Positions 1-9,993 of a stretch of 64,000 nucleotides of DNA are shown in pieces. Under the pieces are notes generated by a model that worked only from the letters and a program-made list of their open reading frames with translations, was not told the origin of the DNA and ran no database searches. Within the stretch, counting starts at the first letter, position 1. Each line of letters begins with the position of its first letter. Source of the DNA: Venturia oleaginea (lineage: Eukaryota > Ascomycota > Dothideomycetes > Venturiales > Venturiaceae); contig JABMLP010000014.1 in NCBI GenBank assembly GCA_013176395.1, positions 744,001-808,000 on the forward strand, given 5' to 3'. A program made the position numbers and the translations under genes.

Positions 1-1608
1 ATTTGATACTCAACAAAGGATGACGGACGGATTGACAGGTGGGCGAGTCCTGCCGCCGTCGGGAACCACCACGGGTCTCGCACTGTATGTCACAGCTGCT
101 CTCTGCGCGGCGATACCCTGCGCCTGAGAGAAAGTAGCACTTTGAAAATGCCCTACTGTGGTGAATACCATGCTTGTTGGCCAAATTACTCGTCGCTTGC
201 GGCCTGGGTTGCAGAGGCGAATCGTCGGCGGACTTGTGAACATTGTCAGTCCTGAGCGCAATTGAGATAACTACTGATGAATCGGCCTGTAATGATGTTG
301 ATGAGGATGATGATGATGATGCAAGATACGAAAGAGAGAGGACGAAAAGAAGGAAATGAGTGTACGCAGTCTGGTGCAAAGCTGCGTGGCCGTGACTGTC
401 AAATTTTTTAGCACGATTTATCTGTAGTTGGAATAACACCAAATGTGAGAGGTAAACTGAGGTAAGATATCGATTCAATGAGTGACTGCATGCCCTCAAA
501 CCGAGTGGAAAATGAGGGCTATATATACACTATTGAAAGTACTGAAATAGGTTCTGATGGCTCGGTCGGTCTTGAGGCCGCCGGAGATATCACCATATTG
601 CACCATATTACACCATATTGCACCATATTACACCATATTGCAACACGATTGGCACAAGTAGGGGAAAGGCGGCACTCAGCCGGGAGATACCTAGCTTACG
701 CAGCTGGGGATTATGTAGGCGATGTGGCTCAACTTGCCTTTGACCTTGCTACGAACGCTGTGCGGCGGTGAGAGTGGTGACGTGTCCGCAGATAGAATCT
801 GGTATGGTTTCGATGGTATCGAGGACATGATTGAAGGTGGAGACGAGTCTGTGAGAGTGTGCTGGGCGTGGTGTGCTCACATCGACCTTGAGCAGATCAC
901 CGCCACACGCTCGCTGCCCTCTTCGAAGCTGCTCGCGAGGGAGAGAAGAAGAGTTTATAGAGATATGCGTGCTGACTGCAAGCGACTGAGAAAGAGATGG
1001 ATGTTGTGGTTGTGGTTGTGTTTGTAGTTGTGATGATTGGTGATGATTGGTGATGAGATATTGGAGCTGGATGACTGAAGTTTTTGACAACAACAAAATC
1101 TTTGTGGGAGTTCTATAGAATGTGGAAGAACCTTTGCTCAGACGACTATCAGGCTAGCGCCACAGATCACAAGGCCAGACTGCCGGCAATTGTGGGATCT
1201 TAAAGTACACTCGTTTTCTGCTTTATGCGTGGTCTGGGTTTGAGTATATTCAGATATTCGGAGGGTTCATCGAGCTCCTCTATTCTCGCTGCTCTTGTCA
1301 TTTCTTATCAGATCTCTCGAACCCGTTCGTGATTCTCGGTCACGCCGTTCAAAAGCACTGTTCCTGAGCATAGTCACTTCAATGGCCAATGGAGTTGATT
1401 TTGCAAAATCCAAGAGACAATTCGGAATTGGTAACCTCTCGTGGAATTCGAGATCCTCAATAGTGCCAGCAGATTTCCATACTCGTCTTTGATGAATAGC
1501 AAAGATGCAGCTTTAAAAGTGAGTCCACGGGTGAAGAGATCGAAATAGCCACAAATCGACCAGTTTTTTTCTACCTACAGGCATCTTACTTCCTAGAAGA
1601 TGGCAAAA
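1..1608. other. Unassigned region with simple repeats
   Basis: I cannot support a gene here. A 77-codon ATG-started ORF lies on the minus strand from 243 to 10 and could be an exon of a gene running off the left edge, but it matches nothing I recognise. The region holds a GAT-type microsatellite near 300-325 and TTGTGG/TGATTGG-type repeats near 1005-1060. The 115-codon minus-strand ORF at 749-1096 is low-complexity Q/S/H-rich and looks like a by-product of those repeats. Confidence 0.3.
591..640. repeat. Five 10-bp tandem repeats
   Basis: Five back-to-back 10-bp units of the form CACCATATTR, with the last base alternating G, A, G, A, G, so the true period is 20 bp. No function is evident. 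Confidence 0.9.
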
Positions 1609-2910
1609 CTACGCAGTACTACACGACGCATTCCAAACCGCATCATAAGCCTGCACAGCCATAGCCTCCTGTACATGTTCAGTAGCCTCAAAGCCACCCA
1701 AACTGCAAGTCCCAAATTCATCCGTCTCACACCCAACAGGCCCGAGATGGAAATTAGCACCGTTCAACTCAAGCGCAATCCTCTTCTCCCCATCACAATC
1801 AAGTCTCTTCCACAACATCTGCGCTGCAAACGGGACTTGCGTACTCGTCCTCCACGCCCGACTCGGGTCCGGAGGTCCAGTCGCTGGATAGCTGGAATCA
1901 TTCGCAAGACCTAGAGCCGTAAGACCGAGATCAATGGTTGTGTCGTGCGCAAAGCTGAGGAAGAGATTGTCCGTGGTATTTGAGGAGAGGAAGGTGGTGA
2001 CGTTGCTGACGAGCAGGCTTCCTATGACTGGTCCTTGACCATCAGGAAGACCGTAGCCGAAGGCACCGCGCATAAGGAGATCCAACTCATATTCGAAGTT
2101 TAGGATTTCGGTCTGATTGAAGACGGGACACCAGGGTGTGTTTCCCTTGCCGAAGACTGCGGTACCGTAGGCGCATGCCCATAACATACCGTGCGCATCT
2201 GCAGCAGTGAAATTGAGACCAGGGTAGTTCGGTGCGAGTAAAGTGTTTATTCTGCTAGCGATTGGAGGAAGGTAGATTTCCCCCCATGCTGAGACGAGGT
2301 CGTTACCAGAACTGTATTCCCAACTGTCGCATACGTCCATTGCGGTGATCCAAGAAATAGTCAGGTTGTTTTCTCCGATCACATCGAGCCTTGCTGTCTT
2401 GTCGTAGTCGCGCCCAAAGTAGCCTGCTGCGAACCATTGAGAGCTTTCGACGACGCGGTCCTGGCCACCAACGAGGAGTGTCTCGGTGTAGAGATCTGGG
2501 TAGTCGAGACGGAGAGCAACGCCGTGGTCAAAGAGTTGCTGACGTCCTGGGCCGGTTAGATCGTTTGTGGTGAAAGTACTTTCCCATCCAGATTCCAGGA
2601 AGGAGAATTCGGAAGGAAGAGGGCCTTGAGGTGCGTAAAACAGGGCTGTGTTGTTGTTGATGTAGTATGATAGTGCTCGGATCACTACGATCTCGCCTGG
2701 AATAGGTTGGCGAGAACCATGGCGATGGATCAGGAATGCTTTGTCGACTTCGCAGCCGTCCGGAATTCCAGACCTGAGATTTGGAGGGTTGTTTTCAGCC
2801 GCAAAATATGGGGAAAGGTTACCCAAATGCTCGTAGAGTTCAAAGAAAGTTGCTACAGTTGAAAGTGATAGCAGTGAGGTAAGAGACGTCAAATTGCAGC
2901 CAAACACCAT
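1609..2910 (-). CDS. Histidine acid phosphatase, secreted
   Basis: A 433-residue single-exon enzyme of the histidine acid phosphatase (phytase / acid phosphatase, branch 2) family, which hydrolyses phosphomonoesters outside the cell. The phosphohistidine motif RHGSRQP is at about residues 63-69, and the distal HD pair (FAHDTT) lies in the last quarter of the protein, as expected for the family. The N-terminus (MVFGCNLTSLTSLLSLSTVA) is hydrophobic and fits a signal peptide or anchor. The frame is open 42 codons further upstream, but without an ATG there. The ATG at 2910 has G at -3 and +4 and precedes the hydrophobic stretch, so I chose it. Several NxS/T sequons and scattered cysteines fit a secreted glycoprotein. 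Whether it prefers phytate or other phosphates cannot be read from the sequence. Confidence 0.85.
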   Translation of the reverse strand: MVFGCNLTSLTSLLSLSTVATFFELYEHLGNLSPYFAAENNPPNLRSGIPDGCEVDKAFLIHRHGSRQPIPGEIVVIRALSYYINNNTALFYAPQGPLPSEFSFLESGWESTFTTNDLTGPGRQQLFDHGVALRLDYPDLYTETLLVGGQDRVVESSQWFAAGYFGRDYDKTARLDVIGENNLTISWITAMDVCDSWEYSSGNDLVSAWGEIYLPPIASRINTLLAPNYPGLNFTAADAHGMLWACAYGTAVFGKGNTPWCPVFNQTEILNFEYELDLLMRGAFGYGLPDGQGPVIGSLLVSNVTTFLSSNTTDNLFLSFAHDTTIDLGLTALGLANDSSYPATGPPDPSRAWRTSTQVPFAAQMLWKRLDCDGEKRIALELNGANFHLGPVGCETDEFGTCSLGGFEATEHVQEAMAVQAYDAVWNASCSTA

Positions 2911-3560
2911 GGCAGATACTGTGATTAAGGAATCCGAGTCCTGTAAAAAGAGCAAATGCTCGTAGTGAACCTCCTGAAGCATGGATAAGCATTCTTGTAA
3001 GATGCCCAATCTGACCTGCCTGATGGCTATCATCAACTGGAGCAGAATAGGATGCGCCTATCAGCCGGTGCCGACCGCCAAAGATATGCTCACGCGACCT
3101 CCTACCTGATGCGGCAAACTGTCCGCCGACTATGTTGGAATATGGTGAGAGCAAGCGACGCCACTGATGCTATTCCTGTGGATCTTTGGGTGCACAGTGC
3201 AGGATATCGTGCAGGAGGATGCAGGTGCGTTCTTGCTTATCGATGGTTGATGGATTGTGGTTGGTCGGTCAGAAGTTTGCGCCGCGCAGTGCCCGTTACG
3301 AGCAAGCGTAACCCAGATACTCGGCGAACTTCAAAACCATTCCCACTTTTGACTCTGCGACGCTTCTCTTCATGTTCGAACCGATAGTTATCAGCATCTG
3401 CCTGCCAACGCGTATGGTCTGACCAGTCCCGCAGTGTATTCTGATACCACCATCGATTACCATCCATTAGGCAGTGCTTTTCACTTGATGCTGGTACACG
3501 GCTTGAATGACAAAACGAAAAAGCGGGAAAATCAGTCTTGAAAGCGGGCAAAGTGAAACT
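2911..3560. other. Upstream region of the phosphatase gene
   Basis: Presumed promoter side of the phosphatase gene. An 87-codon-scale ORF on the minus strand (3551-3237) with an internal ATG looks protein-like (W- and charged-residue-rich) but has no family I recognise and overlaps nothing else. I see no further supported gene. Confidence 0.25.
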
Positions 3561-3569
3561 GCAAGAATT

Positions 3570-3974
3570 GCTTGTTCTTTGGAGTAAGTACTACGACGAC
3601 CGCCACCACTACGGAAAGAAGTACGTTTACATTTTTGGCAACGGTGCAAGGCCGAAGCTCTCGACCAGAACGCTTTGAACGAGTCCGACAAGCTTCTTGT
3701 TAAGCAAATCAGCCGCTTGGCCTTCGGAAACGGCTTCCATTGCGAGCCCCGAAAACTCGGATATGAACGATTATTGCTAGTGTCTATCTGGTGGAGCAAG
3801 GGCCTCGTCCGACCAAGCGACAACAACAACATGGCGATCTCGCATATCGCACGACTTCTGAGCCCTCTGAGGCTCGTCTTGTATCTAGATTGTTGTTGTA
3901 GGACTCGTCCTTCATCCCGATATTCTCCTTATCGTCCTACGAGTCTTTCCCGCCGCTGCGCGCGCCGCGCTTAG
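3570..3974 (+). other. Coding-like fragment left of the retroelement
   Basis: An open frame without a clear ATG runs from about 3591 to 3974. Up to about 3830 it reads like a folded protein (mixed charged and hydrophobic, with W, C and Y residues spread through it) and then becomes S/R-rich. It may be an exon of a host gene interrupted or flanked by the retroelement, or the 5' part of the retroelement. I do not recognise the family. A short inverted pair, ACAACAACA near 3822 and TTGTTGTTGT near 3889, lies inside it. Confidence 0.25.
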
Positions 3975-4156
3975 CCGTTCACCGCTTCTCGACAGACTTT
4001 TCAAGTACACCGCTGGCCTCGACGACGTCTTGGGCATCGTTATATTGCACCAGCATCAGAAATCCCTTCCAAAGAGCTCCTTGGCATCTCTAGGGCTCTG
4101 TACTTATTAACAGAGCTGACCTGCTAACGATTTTAAATAGTTATACCGCTTTCTTT

Positions 4157-5368
4157 ATGCCTCCGAAGAAGGATATCACCGCGTCGGTTCCTATCAACTT
4201 ATCCCTACCACCGGGTCACTCTACTCGCTCCTCTCGTACCCGATCCCCCTCTATTGTCTTCGAGACCCAGAGGTCATCTTCACGGTCTCTTACACCCATT
4301 GGCGGCGGGATGACACCTACTCAACCTCAGCCCACGTTAGCCCCGCCACGGGCACCGCCTCTAGCTCTGACCCTCGAACAGGTCGCGATCAACAATGCCC
4401 AGGCCGCTGAGGCTCGCGCCGTAGAGGCTCACAGGCTAAGGATGGACCGCAAAAAGGAGGAGCACGACCTCCAGATGCAGGTCAAACGCGAAGAAGCCGC
4501 GGCGCGCCTTGCGAGAACTAGGGAGGGCTCTTTACTCGAACTACCGTATGGCACCAGTCGTCCGGGGGCGACTGAGCCGGATAACAGTACGGGTAAGTCC
4601 CTCGATAACCAGCTGGTTTCGACACTTCGTATGCGTTTCCCTGCCCTACCCATTCACCTTGCGGAGAGCGTCAAGAATGGCACTTTTGAGCCAATAAACC
4701 TCGTACGTTTACGCTTGACGGACCCGGTACCATCTGCATCTCCGGGAGAAGATCGTTTCCGGTTCGACGTCTCTACTGGCACGGCGAATCTCGTCAAAAT
4801 CAAAGCAACAGCATCGTACGAGGACTATCCAGCACCACGCTTCTGGCTCGAGGCATTCACCTACTACGTTAGCCTCCTCTATATTCTCTTCCCTACTTTG
4901 AGCGCTGCAACGTACGAAGCCATCAATACCTTTCGCGCCAAGGTCGAGGCTTTGTGCCTACACTACGACTGGGCCTCCGTGCGCCTCTTGGTCTTCACAT
5001 TCCACGCCGAAGTAATCCAGCGCGGTATTACGACGGCGAGCCACTGGAACCTCAGCTATGCCTTTCAGGATCGCTTCTGCAATCCACTTACGTCGAAGGC
5101 TCATCTCGAGGCTCAACAATTAATGGCAAAGCTTCAGTCGGCAGCTGCTCGTACAGCTTCGAAGAGCTCTGAGAAGCGAAAGCGCAGCGACTCGTCCCTC
5201 AAAAACGAGACCTGCCTTAGCTATAACAGAGGAGCATGTACATGGGGTGAGTCGTGCAAGCGCTCCCATGTCTGTACCACTTGCAAGCAAAACCACCCCG
5301 CCACCGCTTGTCCGAAGAAGGCTTCAAGGCCTAAGGCGGAGACCGACCCTCTCAAGGTCGCCAAATAG
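4157..5368 (+). CDS. Gag-like protein of the DIRS-type element
   Basis: A 403-residue protein. Residues 1-60 are S/T/R/P-rich, residues 75-125 are a charged A/E/R-rich helical, probably coiled, segment, and the C-terminus carries a CCCH-type zinc finger (C-x7-C-x5-C-x3-H) followed at once by a C-x2-C-x4-H-x4-C knuckle and a K-rich tail. A zinc-binding C-terminus on the first ORF is typical of the nucleic-acid-binding gag of such elements. The start is an ATG at 4157. About 20 nt upstream is an intron-like 3' end (GCTAAC then ATAG), so an upstream exon is possible. The stop is a UAG in the same frame as the RT ORF, with a readthrough-type context. Confidence 0.75.
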   Translation: MPPKKDITASVPINLSLPPGHSTRSSRTRSPSIVFETQRSSSRSLTPIGGGMTPTQPQPTLAPPRAPPLALTLEQVAINNAQAAEARAVEAHRLRMDRKKEEHDLQMQVKREEAAARLARTREGSLLELPYGTSRPGATEPDNSTGKSLDNQLVSTLRMRFPALPIHLAESVKNGTFEPINLVRLRLTDPVPSASPGEDRFRFDVSTGTANLVKIKATASYEDYPAPRFWLEAFTYYVSLLYILFPTLSAATYEAINTFRAKVEALCLHYDWASVRLLVFTFHAEVIQRGITTASHWNLSYAFQDRFCNPLTSKAHLEAQQLMAKLQSAAARTASKSSEKRKRSDSSLKNETCLSYNRGACTWGESCKRSHVCTTCKQNHPATACPKKASRPKAETDPLKVAK

Positions 5369-7054
5369 CAGCCAAAGGACGAGTTCCGGTCGAATACGGA
5401 GCCCTTGTTTGCTGTATTCCAACCCGATGGCCCGCCGCTGCCTGAGAATAGGTCGCCTTTCAAGCCTCTTGGCTGGATAAGCCTCCTCTCAGGATATCCA
5501 GAGCGCACACTGGTGACTAACCTAGTTGGTATTCTCACGTACGGCGCCTCCATCGGTATCTGCGAGCCTCATACGATTCGCGTACGCGGCTTTTCGAACA
5601 ACTACTTCTCCGACGAGGCGACCGTAGCCGAAGCTACGGGCTACGTTGCGAAGGAGCTGGCCGCCGGCCGATTGGCTATCTCTACAGACCCGGGCCTGTT
5701 TATCGCTCCTCTTGGGATGGTCCCAAAACAAGACGGAACCGTACGCCGGATCCACGACCTCTCTTGGCCGCCCCAAACTTCAGTCAACGACGCCATTCCA
5801 CGCGTGTTTGGCAAGCTACAGTACACCAGAGTCGACAGAATTGTTCAGCACGTCCTTCGTACAGGCCGGGGCTGTCTTCTAATGAAACGCGACATTGCGC
5901 ACGCTTTTCGCAACATCCCTGTGGATCTCATTTCGTCCCGGTATCTTGGGTTTTGCCTCAACGGCGTCAATTATCAAGAACTCTGCCTCCCTTTCGGTCT
6001 CAGGACTGCGCCATTTATCTTCAATCTCTTTGCGGAAGGTCTCCGTTGGGCTCTCGACGAGCAGGCCGGCACGCGCAGTATCCCTACCGCGATCGAGCAC
6101 TACCTTGATGATTTTATGTTTGTGTGTACGTCTCAAGAAATTTCGGACCGCGTTTCGGAACTCTGGATCAAGACCACCGATCGACTTGGGATTCCTCGCA
6201 AGGATGCCAAAGACGTGGTCGGCACGGCCGTCGAGATATTAGGTCTTCTGGTTGATACGGTACGCTTGGAACTGCGTCTCTCCGACGAGAAGAGAGATTT
6301 TTTGATCCAGGCTATCCGTGATCACCTCTCCGAGACAAGGCCGCGGCTCCGGGATACGAAGTCCCTCGCCGGGCGGCTCAGTTGGGCCAGTGCCGTCATC
6401 CGCCTTGGCCGGGTTTACACTCGATCGATCTGGGACTACCTGAGCGGAGCATACGGAGAAGTCAATCGGCACTTTCGCCGAGCCCTGACTAGCGGTGTAC
6501 GAGACGACCTTCTCTGGTGGCTCCGTGCGCTCGAGCTAACCAACGGGGTCTACTTCTTCGATTATCGAAAGCGCCGTTGTTTCCACCTTTACACTGATGC
6601 CTCCGGACAACAAAGCCTCGGCGGCTTCTTTTTCGAGTCCTCTGAGACCGATGTCTCTTGGGGGGATTACACCAATAGTATCGCAATCAAGCATGCTTTT
6701 ATTGCTGAACCGTCCAATCGTTCGGCGTTTATCAACCCTAAGGAGATGGAGGCTGTTGCCGTCGCATTCCTCCGTTGGGGACCGTCTCTCTGGGCACATA
6801 ATCGGGTTGTTATCCACTGTGACAACTCTACGGCCGTGGCCGGGTTGACGAAGGAGGCTGTTCGTGGTGAGAGCAACACCCATCTCCGCACTATTGTTAC
6901 TCAGGCCGCTGCCTGCGATATTGTTATCGAAGCCCGCTGGCTTCCATCTACGGCTAACGGCCTGGCCGATGCCCTCTCTCGAGTCCAGTTTGATCGTATC
7001 GCCTGGCTCTGCCCCCAATGGGGCTCACCGCTTTCGATCTCACAGTTCCGCTGA
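5369..7054 (+). CDS. Reverse transcriptase-RNase H of the DIRS-type element
   Basis: An open frame of about 560 codons, in phase with the gag-like ORF and separated from it only by UAG at 5366-5368. There is no ATG before the RT core: the first in-frame ATG falls inside the domain, at the GM of LGMVPKQDG, so independent initiation is unlikely. RT motifs run in order: a fingers segment with VPKQDGTVRRIHDLS, LMKRDIAHAFRNIPVD with the first catalytic Asp, LPFGLRTAPFIFN, and the active-site box YLDDF. RNase H follows with YTDASG, the KEMEAVAVAF helix, HCDNSTAVAGL and the terminal LADALSR. This is the RT-RH arrangement of DIRS/Ngaro elements. The frame ends in TGA at 7052-7054, immediately before the tandem repeat array. 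Confidence 0.85.
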   Translation, partial: QPKDEFRSNTEPLFAVFQPDGPPLPENRSPFKPLGWISLLSGYPERTLVTNLVGILTYGASIGICEPHTIRVRGFSNNYFSDEATVAEATGYVAKELAAGRLAISTDPGLFIAPLGMVPKQDGTVRRIHDLSWPPQTSVNDAIPRVFGKLQYTRVDRIVQHVLRTGRGCLLMKRDIAHAFRNIPVDLISSRYLGFCLNGVNYQELCLPFGLRTAPFIFNLFAEGLRWALDEQAGTRSIPTAIEHYLDDFMFVCTSQEISDRVSELWIKTTDRLGIPRKDAKDVVGTAVEILGLLVDTVRLELRLSDEKRDFLIQAIRDHLSETRPRLRDTKSLAGRLSWASAVIRLGRVYTRSIWDYLSGAYGEVNRHFRRALTSGVRDDLLWWLRALELTNGVYFFDYRKRRCFHLYTDASGQQSLGGFFFESSETDVSWGDYTNSIAIKHAFIAEPSNRSAFINPKEMEAVAVAFLRWGPSLWAHNRVVIHCDNSTAVAGLTKEAVRGESNTHLRTIVTQAAACDIVIEARWLPSTANGLADALSRVQFDRIAWLCPQWGSPLSISQFR

Positions 7055-8258
7055 ACTATTGTTGAACCGTCCGATCGTTCGGCCTTTATTAACCCTAAAG
7101 AGATGGAGGCCGTTGCCGTTGCCGTTGCATTCCTCCGTTGGGGACCATCTCTATAGGCATATCCGGCCGACGCCCTCTCTCGAGTCTAGTTTTCGATCGT
7201 ATCGTCTAGCTGCCTCCGATGGGGCTCACCTTTTTCGATCTCAGTTCCGCTGAACTATTGGTGAACCGTCCGATCGTTCGGCGTTTATCAACCCTAAAGA
7301 GATGGAGGCCGTTGCCGTTGCCGTTGCATTCCTCCGTTGGGGACCATCTCTATAGGTACATCCGGCCGACGCCCTCTCTCGAGTCTAGTTTCGATCGTAT
7401 CGTCTAGCTGCCTCCGATGGGGCTCACCTTTTTCGATCTCAGTTCCGCTGAACTATTGGTGAACCGTCCGATCGTTCGGCGTTTATCAACCCTAAAGAGA
7501 TGGAGGCCGTTGCCGTTGCCGTTGCATTCCTCCGTTGGGGACCATCTCTATAGGTACATCCGGCCGACGCCCTCTCTCGAGTCTAGTTTCGATCGTATCG
7601 TCTAGCTCTGCCTCCGATGGGGCTCACCGTTTTCGATCTCACAGTTCCGCTGAACTATTGGTGAACCGTCCGATCGTTCGGCGTTTATCAACCCTAAAGA
7701 GATGGAGGCCGTTGCCGTTGCCGTTGCATTCCTCCGTTGGGGACCATCTCTATAGGTACATCCGGCCGACGCCCTCTCTCGAGTCTAGTTTCGATCGTAT
7801 CGTCTAGCTCTGCCTCCGATGGGGCTCACCGTTTTCGATCTCACAGTTCCGCTGAACTATTGGTGAACCGTCCGATCGTTCGGCGTTTATCAACCCTAAA
7901 GAGATGGAGGCCGTTGCCGTTGCCGTTGCCGTTGCATTCCTCCGTTGGGGACCATCTCTATAGGTACATCTGGCCGACGCCCTCGCGAGTCTAGTTTCGA
8001 TCGTATCGTCTGGCTCTGCCTCCGATGGGGCTCACCGCTTTCGATCTTACAGTTCCGTTGAACTATTGTTGAGCCGTCCGATCGTTCGGCGTTTATCAAC
8101 CCTAAGAGATGGAGGCCGTTGCCGTTGCCGTTGCATTCCTCCGTTGGGGACCATCTCTATAGGTACATCTGGCCGACGCCCTCGCGAGTCTAGTTTCGAT
8201 CGTATCGTCTGGCTCTGCCTCCGATGGGGCTCTCCGCTATCGTCCTTACAGTTCCGTT
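7053..8258 (+). repeat. Six ~200-bp tandem repeats copied from the RNase H 3' end
   Basis: Six head-to-tail units begin at about 7053, 7252, 7450, 7652, 7854 and 8060 (unit sizes 199, 198, 202, 202, 206, 199). Each unit joins two separate stretches of the preceding ORF: first a piece matching about 6704-6800 (the KEMEAVAVAF helix region), then a piece matching about 6958-7052 (LADALSR to the stop). The intervening ~155 bp are missing. Within units a GCCGTT hexamer varies between about 2 and 4 copies, explaining the length differences. Every unit carries a stop created at CTATAGG, so the array is not coding. Confidence 0.9.
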
Positions 8259-8419
8259 GAATTCTTGCTATCCCGGGGATTGCAACTTTGGGCTTGGCGC
8301 GCTGTTCGTGGCAGCCGTTCTTTGCAGGCTCATCGGCTTAAGCGCCATGCTACTCTGCTATCGCCGACGTTCGGCAGATACCCTGGTCGGACTCCGGTAC
8401 TCGTACAAAGCTTGCTAAC

Positions 8420-9507
8420 GTGCTTCGTCCAGCACCTAGCCTCGAGTATACTTCCTACGATAGCGAGCTCCTCCCTACAGTTCATAGGTTCTTCCTCCGT
8501 ACCCTTCGCGAGCGAAACCTTGGCCTCTCTGATGAGTATATTACCCTCTTATGGTACGGCTTGGCCCAGAACACGCGCAACACGTACGGCGCGGGTATCA
8601 AGAGCTGGGAGAGGTTCTGTACGCTGGAGGGCTGTGTAGACTATCCCGCAGAACCCTCAATCTTGGCGAATGGATGGCAAGGCGTGTCATTACTGGAGGA
8701 GCGGAAGGCATCATTTCCGGCGCTACAGCGGCCAGCTACCTCTCCGCAGTACGTTCAAAGCATATCGACCTGGGATACCCTATCAGCGCGTTCGCTGATC
8801 CGATGCTCCTACGCGCAAGACAGGGGGCTCTCAACCTCAGGCCTCCGAAGCGCAAGAATAGGCTCCCTATTACTGTACGCATCCTTGAGGGACTGACGGC
8901 TGTGGAACCGACCACCGGAGCCGACCTCAATCTCGACACTCTCTTCAAGGTGGCCTATGCTGGTTTCTTCCGCCTTGGCGAGCTGGCTTACACTAGAAGA
9001 GATAGGGAGCACCCGCTGTTCTCCTATACTCACGTCTTACGGAGCGATATCGCCTTCCATCGTCATACGCCTAGCCATCAGCCTTACGGGGTCTCTATTT
9101 TCCTGAAGCGTAGCAAGACCGATTACGCTAATCAGGGCGTTCCCATCTCCATCGCCGCAACGGGAAAACCTACCTGTGCAGTAGCCGCCCTGGTAAGACT
9201 TTTCAGGCACGATCCGAAGCCGCTTTCGGCGCCTCTCTTCGACATCGGCAAAGGGCATTGTTCGGCCGCTGCTGTACACATGCAACTACACCGACGCCTC
9301 CTCGCTACTGGTATTATCTCCTCGCTGGACGACAAGTCCTACACAGGCCATTCCTTCCGCAGGGGTGCTGCTACGGACGCAGCTGCGAAGGGAGTGCCTG
9401 AGCTCGAGCTTAAGGCAGCGGGTCGATGGTCCTCCGAAGCTTTCCTCCGTTACATATCCCGTTCGTTCGAACAGCAGCTTGCAATCAGTCGCCTGTTCCT
9501 GATATAA
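8420..9507 (+). pseudogene. Tyrosine recombinase of the DIRS-type element, frameshifted
   Basis: The third ORF of the retroelement. Its product would recombine circular cDNA into the genome. The N-terminal SAM-like/core-binding part is read in one frame (8420 to about 8680, containing TRNTYGAGIKSWERF) and the remainder in the -1 frame (about 8670-9507), so a small indel lies near 8660-8690. The catalytic half is intact: the box I arginine in GFFRLGEL, the HxxR box in TGHSFRRGAAT and the candidate nucleophile tyrosine in EAFLRYIS. No ATG starts the first frame. A GCTAAC..CCAG stretch at about 8413-8431 resembles an intron 3' end and could supply the N-terminus. Confidence 0.75.
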
Positions 9508-9993
9508 CACCGTTGTGTTCACCCGATCGCCAAAAGCTATACTCTGCTTCGCTACACCGCTGTGTTTCTCGCCTCTACCCTGGACCGAGTATGTCGTACA
9601 GACTCGCCTCCTATCCCACCTCGTTTCCTTCTTGTTTGTCTGGGCCGCAGGCGCTTCGCTTCTGGGCAGTAGGGCACCTCATTTGCCTTCAATCGAGAAG
9701 CAATTGAGCCGTGGGCATGCCATCCTGAGACCTACCCCGTGGCTGAAGCCCCGTGTGGCTGAGGAAGCCTGTATGGCTCAGGGCTCAATGGCTTGCTCGC
9801 TCACAATGAAAATTCACGTGCCCTGGCCTGCGTCCGGCCAATCAACAGATAAAACGTGCAAGATGACCGTGATCCGAAGGCGTGGCGAGATGGAGATAGA
9901 TGGCACGAAGAAAACCTATCTAGATGCCAGGTGAGCAAAGAACTCCATAAATTTCATGATAATGGACATACCATTATCCTGTCACCCGAAAAT
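9508..9993. other. Region right of the retroelement
   Basis: No gene supported. Probably contains the right end of the DIRS-type element. Short imperfect direct repeats (variants of GTGGCTGAG and ATGGCTCAG) occur at about 9735-9790, but I could not match them to the left side. Confidence 0.3.

Larger units (their letters stand above)
4157..9507 (+). mobile_element. Tyrosine-recombinase (DIRS/Ngaro-type) retroelement
   Basis: Gene order gag-like ORF, reverse transcriptase plus RNase H, then tyrosine recombinase, all on the plus strand, is diagnostic of the DIRS order of retrotransposons, which integrate with a tyrosine recombinase instead of a DDE integrase. No methyltransferase ORF is visible, which is closer to the Ngaro-like subgroup. 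I could not find the termini: neither inverted terminal repeats nor split direct repeats were evident by eye in about 3.5-4.15 kb and 9.5-9.95 kb, so the coordinates given are only the coding span. The copy is at least partly inactive, because the recombinase frame is broken and an array of RNase H-derived repeats separates it from the RT ORF. Confidence 0.85.
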
